Notes: generated by a model from the letters alone, not told the origin. Counted from the stretch's first letter, positions 5,932 to 13,246 are shown. The stretch is 14,596 bases of DNA from Euryarchaeota archaeon UBA561 (GCA_002502295.1 DANX01000072.1:1-14596); one strand, 5' to 3'. Made by a program: numbers and translations.

Positions 5932-7176
5932 TTAGACCTCCTTGGGAATTGGAATCTTGAGATGTTCGAGAATTCGCTCTGCGCTTCGAAGTGTTCCTTG
6001 GACCGAAGGGTGTGCCCGATGATCACCAGCGAGCAAAACCCCTTCAATCTCAATCTCGGACATGAAACGTTCGTGATGGGTTGGATCGATGTGCGGCAAA
6101 GCATAACGAACCGTGGTGGTGGCCAAGTGCTTCCAATTGCTCACCGATTCGCCAAACCACTTCCGTAATTCATGACGAACCGATTCAACATCAGGCGAGG
6201 TCGCTGGGGCGCCAACAAGAGTGGCAACGACCCAGTGTTCGCCTGCTGGATGAGGATGAACGTTGGTTGGTAGATGGACATGAAGAACATCGTTACCGTG
6301 CTGCCCCCATTCCTCGTTCAACAGCAATCTCCCTTCGCTGTAAGGTGGAGTTTTGGTAACGAAAGCGACCGTGCTTGTCAACCGCTCAACTGGCTTATGG
6401 GTTCCATCAAGCGGCGAGAAAACCTCTTGCGCAACGTGTTGAGGTACGGCGAGGACAACGCGGTCGAACGGCATGGTTTCTCCATTTGCATCCACCGTAG
6501 TCGCTGTAACATTCTCGACGCGTGTGTTGAGGTGAACCGTCGTGGTTTTGAGACGCGAAGCAAGTTGGTTGGGAACCGCTGCAATCCCCCCGTAGGGCAC
6601 GATCATCTCACCGTGTGACATAGCCCCCCATGCAAAATTAGCAAAGGCCATGCGTTCAGAAAGAGAGGGGTCAAGGGTGATTCCTGCAAACAGCGGTTCG
6701 AGCACTCGCCGGGTTGAAGCACTGAAGTTTCGCTGCTTCAGCCCCTGTTTGATGGTTGGCGTTGGTGCGTCCATGGAACGCTCGAGGTCTCGACCAGACG
6801 TTCCAAGACGCCAGCGAAGGAAACGCAAACCGTCCCTCACACCCACCGAGCGAAGGGTTGGGAAAAGATAGCGAGGGGCATGGAGAGCATCTCCCAACAC
6901 ACGACGTTTGCCCGTCGAGGGTTGAATGGTCATCGTGCATGCATCCATTGGTTTGCCTCCAAGAGCACCAACATCCATCCACCGAGCGAGTGAAGGATAG
7001 GCGGTGTGGAGGACGTGAAACCCAGCGTCAAGTGGATGGCCGTTCACATGGAGAGTTTTCATCCGACCACCGAGGGCATCGGAGGCTTCGAACAGTGAGA
7101 CGTCATGACCGTCCTGCTCACATCCCAAGGCAACAGCTAGCCCGGCCAGCCCTCCACCCACGACGGCGATGTTCAT
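5932..7176 (-). CDS. FAD-dependent amine-oxidase/phytoene-desaturase-like oxidoreductase
   Basis: A 414-residue flavoprotein of the amine oxidase superfamily (PF01593; CrtI/protoporphyrinogen oxidase-like). The N-terminal dinucleotide fold has GGGLAG (7-12), acidic Glu30 for the adenosine ribose, and GGRMKT (36-41). A DAGFHVLHTAYP segment follows, which matches a subgroup whose members read DxGFQVLxxAYP. The C-terminal FAD-binding motif is AGDHRAHPSVQGTL at about 383-396. It probably oxidises or desaturates a hydrophobic substrate; true substrates of this subgroup are not established to my knowledge. It starts 3 nt after the SDR stop with GAGG upstream and is followed 2 nt later by the Rieske gene, so all three are one operon. 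Confidence 0.88.
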   Translation of the reverse strand: MNIAVVGGGLAGLAVALGCEQDGHDVSLFEASDALGGRMKTLHVNGHPLDAGFHVLHTAYPSLARWMDVGALGGKPMDACTMTIQPSTGKRRVLGDALHAPRYLFPTLRSVGVRDGLRFLRWRLGTSGRDLERSMDAPTPTIKQGLKQRNFSASTRRVLEPLFAGITLDPSLSERMAFANFAWGAMSHGEMIVPYGGIAAVPNQLASRLKTTTVHLNTRVENVTATTVDANGETMPFDRVVLAVPQHVAQEVFSPLDGTHKPVERLTSTVAFVTKTPPYSEGRLLLNEEWGQHGNDVLHVHLPTNVHPHPAGEHWVVATLVGAPATSPDVESVRHELRKWFGESVSNWKHLATTTVRYALPHIDPTHHERFMSEIEIEGVLLAGDHRAHPSVQGTLRSAERILEHLKIPIPKEV

Positions 7177-7179
7177 GGT

Positions 7180-7911
7180 TCAGCCTCGTAATGCAGACAT
7201 GCCGCCATCAAGATGCAGGATTTGCCCGGTCATGTTGTCGGGTGCCGAGGTCAGCAACCAATGGATGCTCTGAGCGATTTCTTCTGGTTCGTTGATGCGC
7301 TTGAGTGGGATCATGCCCACAGAAGCCTCGCGAATGGCGTCCGAACGCAACACGGTGGCTCCGAGACGGGTTTCTGTAAGCCCTGGGGCAACAGCGTTGA
7401 CCCGCAAACCTCGTCCCGCATACGTGGAGGCGGCAGATCGGACCATGGCTTCGAGGCCTCCCTTGGCAGCAGCAATGGCTTCGTGATTTGTCAAACCATA
7501 ACTTCCGGCCACGCTGGAAGTGAACACCATTCGTCCCGTACCAAGCTTGAGCATGGCTTTTCCAGTGGTTTTGAGGGCGACAAACGCCGAAACAAGATTG
7601 GTTTGAAGAACGGCTTCAAAGTCATCCACCTTGGTTGCATGCGGTGGGCGCAGAGCGATAGAACCGACAAGATGAGCCATGCCTGAAAGGCCCGCCTCAC
7701 CTTGCTGTGAAGCGTGCGCGACGGCCGACTGAACGATTGCTTCGTCCAAGGCGTCTCCGACAACAAGTTCCGCTCCTCGCGCTACCAACTCCTCAACGCG
7801 TTCGGCGTCTCGGGCGAGCAGGGTGACCGTGTGTCCGTCATCAAGAAGCATGGCAGCAAGAAGACGGGCAATGTCACTGCTCCCACCAACCAAAAGAAAT
7901 GATTTGCTCAT
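7180..7911 (-). CDS. Short-chain dehydrogenase/reductase lacking the catalytic Tyr
   Basis: A 243-residue SDR with a Rossmann fold. The nucleotide motif is GGSSDIA (9-15) in place of TGxxxGIG. Catalytic-region Ser133 (FTSSVAG), Lys150, the VNAVAPG loop (171-177) and the C-terminal TGQILHLDGG (228-237) are present. The usual YxxxK is IAAAK: the Tyr position is Ile146, within NHEAIAAAK. Such NHEA-type SDRs occur in other genomes as far as I recall, but the oxidoreductase mechanism must differ or activity be lost. I start at the ATG at 7911; the frame continues to 8253 but overlaps the divergent gene. GTATAAAAG lies 27.5 nt upstream with no Shine-Dalgarno, so the mRNA is probably leaderless. First gene of the SDR-FAD-Rieske operon. 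Confidence 0.9.
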   Translation of the reverse strand: MSKSFLLVGGSSDIARLLAAMLLDDGHTVTLLARDAERVEELVARGAELVVGDALDEAIVQSAVAHASQQGEAGLSGMAHLVGSIALRPPHATKVDDFEAVLQTNLVSAFVALKTTGKAMLKLGTGRMVFTSSVAGSYGLTNHEAIAAAKGGLEAMVRSAASTYAGRGLRVNAVAPGLTETRLGATVLRSDAIREASVGMIPLKRINEPEEIAQSIHWLLTSAPDNMTGQILHLDGGMSALRG

Positions 7912-7934
7912 GGAATACTTACAGTTCAGATTGC

Positions 7935-7942
7935 TTTTATAC
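7935..7942. promoter_or_regulatory. Shared bidirectional TATA element
   Basis: TTTTATAC on the plus strand reads GTATAAAA on the minus strand. Its centre is 27.5 nt from the SDR ATG (7911, minus) and 26.5 nt from the CoA-binding GTG (7965, plus). Both distances fit a start codon at +1 of a leaderless mRNA, so one TBP site may serve both directions. Confidence 0.6.
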
Positions 7943-7964
7943 TGCTGTTTCGGGGGCTTGAACA

Positions 7965-8663
7965 GTGATTGAAAAAGAAAACCGCTCAAACATAACCATG
8001 CTTCGAGACGCTCACCCCGCGATTGAAGGTACGGTTCGGGAAGCCCAATCCATTCACATTTTGGGCGCCGGATTGAATCCAGAACGACCAGCTCACCGAG
8101 CCATTCATGACTTGGACGGAAAGGGATGGCGTCTCGTTCCAATTCACCCCAGAGATGCAGGAGGCGCCATTCTTGGCCGCCCAATCCGGTCGAGCATGAA
8201 CGAAGCGCTGAGCCCGGAAATCGTCGTGTTTTTCCTTGCTCCTGAACGAGCAAAACAGGCCGTGATGGAATTGATGGTTCGCTACGGACAAAGCAATTTG
8301 CCGCTGCTGTGGTTTCAGCCCGGTTCAGAGCATGAGGATGTGTTGGAGATGTTGAACGAGGCAGGTATTCTTCACATCGTTGATGATTGCATCGTACGGT
8401 ACGTTCAGCGACATCACCTTGTCAGTTCCCACAACCACGGCCCGTCTCCATGGTATCTACAAGTTGCATCGAGCGACGGAAGTGGATGCTCGGTATGGAC
8501 CGTTGAAGGTTCATTGGCCACACAGGCCGCTCCCAAAACAAACCTGGAATGGTGCGGGGATGCATGGGATTTGGAACATTCCAGCCACACGGTTGCTCGG
8601 TATGTCCGCTCGCTTGCTGAGCCAAACGAGCCTCTTCCTGACCTTGCTCTCCGGTTGGCCTGA
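7965..8663 (+). CDS. CoA-binding-domain protein with C-terminal extension
   Basis: A 232-residue protein whose first 150 residues match the CoA_binding_2 fold (PF13380, COG1832, YccU-like): ILGAGLNPERPAH (32-44) as the nucleotide loop, WRLVPIHPRDAGGAILGRP (55-73), and the VDDCIVR segment (139-145) containing the conserved Cys. These small proteins bind CoA in vitro but their role is unclear. Typical members are about 130-150 residues. Here about 80 extra residues (153-232) follow, Trp/His-rich at first, with no domain I recognise. The GTG at 7965 is used because the shared TATA lies 26.5 nt upstream; an internal ATG at 7998 is the alternative, and neither has a Shine-Dalgarno. It converges on the next gene with a 12-nt gap. 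Confidence 0.8.
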   Translation: MIEKENRSNITMLRDAHPAIEGTVREAQSIHILGAGLNPERPAHRAIHDLDGKGWRLVPIHPRDAGGAILGRPIRSSMNEALSPEIVVFFLAPERAKQAVMELMVRYGQSNLPLLWFQPGSEHEDVLEMLNEAGILHIVDDCIVRYVQRHHLVSSHNHGPSPWYLQVASSDGSGCSVWTVEGSLATQAAPKTNLEWCGDAWDLEHSSHTVARYVRSLAEPNEPLPDLALRLA

Positions 8664-8675
8664 TCGTTGGTTGCA

Positions 8676-9740
8676 TCAATTGCCTTGTGGGGAGGCGTCG
8701 ATCTTGAACAGGGTGCCGCCGCCTCCAAACGTCGCATAGTAAAGCGTACCGTCTGGATGAAATGCCAGCGGTAATGGCGTACCAGCATCCCAGGCGAATC
8801 GAGTAATTTCGGTCGAATATGCGGCCGGTTCGTCTCCTGGAAAGACATCAATTCTCAAAATTTCATGGCCTTGCGGGAGAAGCGTGTTCCATGAGCCATA
8901 GACCGTGGCGTAAAGCGTGAAACCTTCAGTGGGCGAAAGCCCGGGGAGCGGTGAATGAACTGGGCGTAGGTCCAATCCATTCATCGATGTGTGGGGCGTC
9001 CATTGGCCAACAGGCGCCATGGTGCCCTCAGGAACAGGGGTCTCAGGCTCGTCGTCTGGCCACCCATAAGCAGCCCCTTCAATCAAAAAATTCAATTCTT
9101 CCTGAGGGTAATCGCCCTCCCAATCCCGCCCGTTGTCTGTAAAGAAATACCCGTGTCCTTCGACCCAAGCACCATCAAATGAGTTGCGAACTCCGCTGGC
9201 GAACACACCGTGATCTCCCGTGGTGGCATTCACCCAAAGAAGAGCAGCGTTGCGCACGTCATCCTCATCGCAAACGTTGCACGTCGAACCGCTGTGCCAA
9301 ATCAATGTCCCGTTGGGCATCACGTCGACGGTGTTGGTCTGATGGTTGCCAACGGGTATCCCCGACACGAGCACGTTTTGTGACTCGAAGAAACCCGCTT
9401 CCGAAATGGAAAATGAACTCAAGCGACCCGCTTCCGAAACGATGGCTTGACCTTCGTGAAGAAGAAGTCCGTGGGGGCGATCAAGGCCGTCCAAGAGGGT
9501 GCGTCGTTGGTCGGTCTCAATGTTCAACTCCATGATTTGCCCGCCGTCGCGGTCACACACGAGGAGATGAGTTGTATTGGCCCACACGAGGCACGTTGGA
9601 CCGCCGAGTTGAGAAGCAGCTTGGCTTACCTCATACCCGTCGATAACCGTCGGTTCCAAACCGGTAGCGTAGGGATAGACCTGCCTGACCATGAGCAGAG
9701 CGACAAGAAACATGACCAACGGGAACAAATGTCGGCGCAT
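8676..9740 (-). CDS. Exported sorbosone/PQQ-dependent sugar dehydrogenase-like protein
   Basis: A 354-residue beta-propeller of the glucose/sorbosone dehydrogenase family (COG2133). Residues 1-24 are a signal peptide or membrane anchor (MRRH then a hydrophobic run). Family landmarks in order: RPHGL (88-92), GNHQTNTVDVMPNG with His133, the CNVC pair (Cys154, Cys157), SGVRNSFDGAW (182-192), the TDNGRDW signature (201-207), YGWP (225-228) and YGSWN (281-285). In characterised relatives these frame PQQ and a Ca2+ site, oxidising an aldose or alcohol outside the cell. The ATG at 9740 has GTTTAAGC about 24 nt upstream; a GAGG is weakly placed. It lies downstream of the Fas1-copper protein gene on the same strand, a possible electron acceptor. 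Confidence 0.88.
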   Translation of the reverse strand: MRRHLFPLVMFLVALLMVRQVYPYATGLEPTVIDGYEVSQAASQLGGPTCLVWANTTHLLVCDRDGGQIMELNIETDQRRTLLDGLDRPHGLLLHEGQAIVSEAGRLSSFSISEAGFFESQNVLVSGIPVGNHQTNTVDVMPNGTLIWHSGSTCNVCDEDDVRNAALLWVNATTGDHGVFASGVRNSFDGAWVEGHGYFFTDNGRDWEGDYPQEELNFLIEGAAYGWPDDEPETPVPEGTMAPVGQWTPHTSMNGLDLRPVHSPLPGLSPTEGFTLYATVYGSWNTLLPQGHEILRIDVFPGDEPAAYSTEITRFAWDAGTPLPLAFHPDGTLYYATFGGGGTLFKIDASPQGN

Positions 9741-9875
9741 GTGTTCTTTCTGCCTCGTTGCTTAAACTTCAACGATTCGGAAGACATGCTTTGCTCACAG
9801 AGATGAGCACAGGTTCCTCTCTGGGCCAATGGCCGCTTGTTCCCAGTGGAAGGCACTGGTTGGCAGGACAAGGCA
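9741..9875. promoter_or_regulatory. Intergenic region with TATA box and small inverted repeats
   Basis: This 135-nt gap separates the Fas1-copper gene from the sorbosone dehydrogenase-like gene. It holds GTTTAAGC (minus strand, 9760-9767), a TGCTCA-N6-TGAGCA inverted repeat at 9792-9809 and GGCC-AAT-GGCC near 9822-9832. The box fits a promoter for the downstream gene; the repeats could end the upstream transcript or bind a regulator, but are short enough to be chance. Confidence 0.35.
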
Positions 9876-11240
9876 TCAATCGTTTCGACCTTGTCGGCCC
9901 ATCAAAGCAAGTGCTGCGACGACGGCCACCAATGTCGGGATAACGACGAAGCCTGGTGTGTCTTCGCTTTCCGGGGGAGTGCTGGTAGCAGCAGGAGCGC
10001 CGCCGTCACCGACCACAACTTCGCCGAACATGTTCAAGCCGATGTGGGGCTCACAGGCATAGTAGAAGGTGGTGTCTTCCGTGAAGGTGTGATGGAAGGC
10101 AACGTTGGCCGCTGCTGCTCCAGAGGTGATGCCGTTCATGACGTAAGTTGTCGATTTGAAACCGGTGATTTCTTTCACGTTGTGGGGCATGCTTGCTTCT
10201 TCCCACAACCAGCAAACCGTTTCTCCGACAGCGATGTTCACGACCATTGGACTGAAGGCGTATCCGGATGAGTCAATGCCTACGGTGGCAGCACAGGTGA
10301 CGCCTTCGAACGGATCGACGACAACGGGCTCGTCAGCTGGTGGCGTTAGCACTGTGTCAATCACGTGAATGATACCGTTGCTGGCCATGACGTCAGCGGT
10401 GGTGACGGTGGCGCCGTTGATGGTCACAACGCCATCAACAACGGTGAAACTTGCGTCGTCCCCGTTCACCATGGTGGCAGTCATACCGTCGGTAACACTG
10501 GATGCGTTCACGCTGGCTCCAACCACGTGGTAGAGGAGAATGTCGGTGAGTGTAGCGTTTTCTTCGTCGGTATCAAAGGATGACAAATTGATGCCTGCTG
10601 CTTCAAACGCCGCATCGGTTGGAGCAAAGACCGTAAACGGACCTTCGCCCTGAAGGGTCTCGACCAAGCCAGCGTGCGTCAGCGCTGCGACAAGTGTGTC
10701 GTGGGAGCCGGTGTTGGTGGCCACCGTTGCGATGTCGACCAGTTCTGGTTCGTCGGCTGGTGGGAAGAGGACCTTGTCAATCACGTGAATGATGCCGTTG
10801 CTGGCGGCGACGTCGGCGGTCGTGACGTTGGCGTCGTTGATCATGACGGCGCCGTCCGCCACTGTGAAGGTGGCGTCGTCTCCGTTGACCATCGTAGCAA
10901 CCAGCCCGTCAGTGACGTTGGCGGAGTCAACGGCTCCGGCCAGAACGTGGTAAAGAAGAATGTCGGAGAGGGTTTCGTTCTCTTCGTCGGTGTCAAAGGT
11001 GGACAAATCAATACCAGCCGCTTCAAAAGCTGCGTCGGTGGGGGCGAAAACCGTGAACGGTCCATCGCCTTGGAGGGTCTCTACCAGGCCCGCATGAGCC
11101 AGTGCTGCCACAAGCGAGTCGTGAACGCCGGTGGCTTGAGCGTTGGCGGGAATGTCTTGGGTTTCGTCGGCACTTGCGCTGAAAGCGACGGTGGAGAGAC
11201 TGAGGCAGGCGATCATGAGGAGCGTTAGGGCACGATTCAT
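9876..11240 (-). CDS. Exported two-Fas1 plus blue-copper (plastocyanin-like) protein with PGF-type C-terminal sorting signal
   Basis: A 454-residue surface protein in four parts. A signal peptide covers 1-24 (cleavage after ASA). Two fasciclin (Fas1) domains sit at about 30-160 and 170-300, offset by exactly 140 residues and about 78% identical by my count, each with the GPFTVFAPTDAAF core. A cupredoxin domain (about 312-411) has type-1 copper ligands His353 (MPHN), Cys396, His399 and Met404 (CEPHIGLNM). A Pro/Ser/Glu linker then leads to TPGF, a hydrophobic stretch and a GRQGR tail (429-454), matching the PGF-CTERM pattern processed by archaeosortase A. Role: probably lipid-anchored adhesion plus electron transfer. 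The ATG at 11240 has CTTAAGTA centred 26.5 nt upstream; the longer frame to 11462 overlaps the next gene. Confidence 0.92.
   Translation of the reverse strand: MNRALTLLMIACLSLSTVAFSASADETQDIPANAQATGVHDSLVAALAHAGLVETLQGDGPFTVFAPTDAAFEAAGIDLSTFDTDEENETLSDILLYHVLAGAVDSANVTDGLVATMVNGDDATFTVADGAVMINDANVTTADVAASNGIIHVIDKVLFPPADEPELVDIATVATNTGSHDTLVAALTHAGLVETLQGEGPFTVFAPTDAAFEAAGINLSSFDTDEENATLTDILLYHVVGASVNASSVTDGMTATMVNGDDASFTVVDGVVTINGATVTTADVMASNGIIHVIDTVLTPPADEPVVVDPFEGVTCAATVGIDSSGYAFSPMVVNIAVGETVCWLWEEASMPHNVKEITGFKSTTYVMNGITSGAAAANVAFHHTFTEDTTFYYACEPHIGLNMFGEVVVGDGGAPAATSTPPESEDTPGFVVIPTLVAVVAALALMGRQGRND
10341..11135 (-). repeat. Tandem 420-bp duplication encoding the two Fas1 domains
   Basis: The Fas1 coding units at roughly 10761-11135 and 10341-10715 align without gaps at an offset of 420 bp. 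At protein level 103 of 132 aligned residues match by hand count. Differences are spread along the length, so the duplication is not very recent. Confidence 0.85.
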
Positions 11241-11262
11241 GGCCCTTTGCGACTCGCTACCG

Positions 11263-11270
11263 TACTTAAG
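11263..11270 (-). promoter_or_regulatory. TATA-like box (CTTAAGTA) for the Fas1-copper gene
   Basis: Centred 26.5 nt before the ATG at 11240, in a 71-nt gap. It helps exclude the upstream in-frame extension and implies a leaderless message. Confidence 0.5.
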
Positions 11271-11311
11271 TCGCGGTTTTTTCCCGGGAACGCCTGCTTG
11301 CCTCTTTGTGT

Positions 11312-11587
11312 TCACTTCTTCTTGCGAACGATGGACCATTTGTCTCGGCGCAGCCCTTCCAGAGCAACACCGGTGAACCCACCCCAGACCCACGGATTGT
11401 CCACACCCAGTCCGAACAGCACAACCATCCCAGCAAACGCAATAATCCAGTGATGTAGCCACACGTTCGTTGTTCTCAAATGGAATTTAATGTTCTCCGT
11501 AAACCAGCGGGCGCCCGAGAATCCCACCACCAACGAAAGGGAATACACTGCAAAGTCCATGCATTTTGCTAACGACTGTTTGTTCAT
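11312..11587 (-). CDS. Small hydrophobic membrane protein, unknown function
   Basis: A 91-residue protein I do not recognise. Three hydrophobic segments are visible: about 10-28 (MDFAVYSLSLVVGFSGARW), about 42-62 (VWLHHWIIAFAGMVVLFGLG) and a weaker amphipathic one at about 65-78, with a basic C-terminal tail (RRDKWSIVRKKK) that would stay in the cytoplasm. The HHW between segments could bind metal or haem, but this is speculation. The start is supported by GGTGA 7 nt upstream; a TTCAAAT box is centred 27 nt upstream, so leaderless initiation is also possible. It sits alone between enolase and the Fas1-copper gene. Confidence 0.65.
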   Translation of the reverse strand: MNKQSLAKCMDFAVYSLSLVVGFSGARWFTENIKFHLRTTNVWLHHWIIAFAGMVVLFGLGVDNPWVWGGFTGVALEGLRRDKWSIVRKKK

Positions 11588-11821
11588 CTACTTTCACCAT
11601 TGTAAGGGCGATTTGAACCCGAAAGAAACAATGGATTATCCGCCGAGAGTCCAAATCCGCTCGATACTGAACGCCAAGGTACGGTGCGCTCACAGTTGCG
11701 TGCCATCACAAACGCAGAGAGGCAGTGACGTTCTCATCCACCAGAGAGAAGGTTCAACCCGCTGTCCAGATAGAAAAGCGATGTACGTCGCATACGGTGA
11801 CTGTTTGATGCACGACGAAAT
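11588..11821. other. Intergenic stretch, no feature recognised
   Basis: 234 nt between the enolase stop and the small membrane protein start. Apart from the TTCAAAT box near 11611-11617 I see no gene, tRNA or strong hairpin. Confidence 0.5.
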
Positions 11822-13078
11822 TCATCGGTTGAACGGGGAACGGTATTCGTGAACATCCTCTGATATTCTGAGCAATTGATTGTATTTAGCAACGCGATCG
11901 GAGCGAGCAGGAGCGCCGGTTTTGATTTGACCGGCTCGTGTGCCAACTGCAAAGTCAGCGATGGTTACATCTTCTGATTCCCCGCTTCGATGAGACACAA
12001 CGTTGTTCATGTTGTTGGTGGATGCAAGGTCCATGGCTTCAAGCGTTTCAGTTACCGTTCCAACTTGATTGAGTTTGACCAACATGGCGTTGGCAGCACC
12101 CAGTTCAATGCCCTGGGAAAGTCGTTCTGACTGGGTTACAAAGAGGTCGTCTCCGACGGTTTGAACGCGATGCCCGTAGACTTTCGTGAACGCTGCCCAT
12201 CCTCGCCAGTCATCCTCGCCAAAACCGTCTTCGATGGAAAGAATAGGATACTCATCGAGCCAGCCGCCGTACATTTCCACCATGTCATCGGATGAAAGGA
12301 CCCTCCCCTCCATGTGGTATCCGTCGTCCTTGAGAAATTCAGTTGAAGCGACGTCAAGCGCTATGCCTATTTCTTCGGTGGAATACCCTGCGCCCTCGAT
12401 GGCTCGAACCATGTATTTGAGGCCGTCTTCGTTGGCAGGAAGGTTCGGTGCGAATCCTCCTTCATCACCGATACCGCCGAGAAGGCCGTCTTTCTTGAGC
12501 TCGGCTTTCAACGCGTGATAGGTTTCTACGCCCGCCCTTAGCCCTTCACCAAACGAGTCAAAACCATGAGGCATAACCATGAATTCTTGAACATCCACGT
12601 TGGAAACAGCGTGCGCCCCACCGTTGAGGATGTTGAGCATTGGCACAGGCATCAAGCCCCCAGCAACGCCGCCCACATATTTCCATAAAGGCAACTCATG
12701 GAACGCTGCGCCAGCGTGAAGGCATGCCATGGAGGCGCCAAGCATGGCGTTGGCGCCGAGGTTGGCTTTGTTTGGTGTGCCATCGAGTTCGATCATCACT
12801 TCGTCAATGATGCGCTGTTCGTCAACGGGCAAACCCACTAAGGCTTCTTCCAGGTGATCTTTGACGTTGTTTACGGCTTGCGATACGCCTTTTCCAAGGT
12901 AAAGGTTGTTCTCTCCATCCCGCAGTTCCAGCGCTTCGTAGGCTCCTGTTGAAGCCCCGGATGGAACGATGGCACGACCAAGAAGCGAGCCATCCACAAA
13001 GCAATCAACTTCAACGGTAGGCTGCCCTCTGCTGTCCAGTACCATTCGTGCGTCGAGGCCTGAGATGTGTCCTGTCAT
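11822..13078 (-). CDS. eno: Enolase (phosphopyruvate hydratase)
   Basis: A 418-residue enolase that interconverts 2-phosphoglycerate and phosphoenolpyruvate in cytoplasmic glycolysis/gluconeogenesis. All catalytic positions are visible: Ser42 loop (PSGASTG), Glu165 (QEFMVMP), Glu206 (GDEGGFAP), metal ligands Asp242 (ALDVAS), Glu283 (SIEDG) and the Asp pair at 310-311 (GDDLFVT), Lys335 (LVKLNQVGTVTET signature), His363 (SHRSGE) and Lys386 (IKTGAP). Length is normal. The ATG at 13078 is preceded by GAGGG at about 6-nt spacing. The best TATA box (TTTTATA, 13178-13184) lies about 100 nt upstream, so unlike most first genes here it would have a leader. It is divergent from an Lrp/AsnC regulator. 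Confidence 0.98.
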   Translation of the reverse strand: MTGHISGLDARMVLDSRGQPTVEVDCFVDGSLLGRAIVPSGASTGAYEALELRDGENNLYLGKGVSQAVNNVKDHLEEALVGLPVDEQRIIDEVMIELDGTPNKANLGANAMLGASMACLHAGAAFHELPLWKYVGGVAGGLMPVPMLNILNGGAHAVSNVDVQEFMVMPHGFDSFGEGLRAGVETYHALKAELKKDGLLGGIGDEGGFAPNLPANEDGLKYMVRAIEGAGYSTEEIGIALDVASTEFLKDDGYHMEGRVLSSDDMVEMYGGWLDEYPILSIEDGFGEDDWRGWAAFTKVYGHRVQTVGDDLFVTQSERLSQGIELGAANAMLVKLNQVGTVTETLEAMDLASTNNMNNVVSHRSGESEDVTIADFAVGTRAGQIKTGAPARSDRVAKYNQLLRISEDVHEYRSPFNR

Positions 13079-13177
13079 GAAAGTCCCTCATCACGGCGAG
13101 GTGCACACGCTCCTTGAATGAAACGGGGTGGAACATTGACCCAATGGCTCGGCTTGACAGGGGCGGGCTTTCTTGCT

Positions 13178-13202
13178 ATAAAACAGCCACATTAGGCCGT
13201 TT
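13178..13202. promoter_or_regulatory. TATA box with adjoining dyad between enolase and the Lrp gene
   Basis: TATAAAA on the plus strand (13178-13184) reads TTTTATA on the minus strand toward enolase. It overlaps an inverted repeat AAACAGCC-N6-GGCCGTTT (13181-13202; 7 of 8 positions pair). A dimeric regulator bound here would cover the TATA/BRE of enolase. The divergent Lrp/AsnC protein is the obvious candidate, by position only. Confidence 0.4.
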
Positions 13203-13217
13203 CACGACGGGAATTCA

Positions 13218-13225
13218 TTCAAATA
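13218..13225 (+). promoter_or_regulatory. TATA-like box (TTCAAATA) for the Lrp/AsnC gene
   Basis: Centred 25.5 nt before the ATG at 13247. No Shine-Dalgarno precedes that ATG, so a leaderless message is likely. Confidence 0.45.
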
Positions 13226-13246
13226 CTCCTTTTTCCAGCCCTAATC

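Noticed and set aside
7912..8253. N-terminal extension of the SDR to 8253
   Set aside because: It runs antisense through the CoA-binding gene and across the shared promoter; the SDR family starts at the ATG at 7911.
10674..11228. 184-codon plus-strand frame
   Set aside because: Antisense to the Fas1 repeats; Gly/Val-rich composition is the complement of the repeated domain, with no recognisable domain.
11241..11462. N-terminal extension of the Fas1-copper protein to 11462
   Set aside because: It would place 74 residues before a clear signal peptide and overlap the small membrane protein gene. The TATA box sits 26.5 nt before the internal ATG.
11604..11625. tRNA T-loop-like GGGTTCAAATC (minus strand) between enolase and the small membrane protein
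   Set aside because: The flanking 5-nt arms do not pair and no acceptor or anticodon stem can be drawn. It serves better as a TATA-like box.
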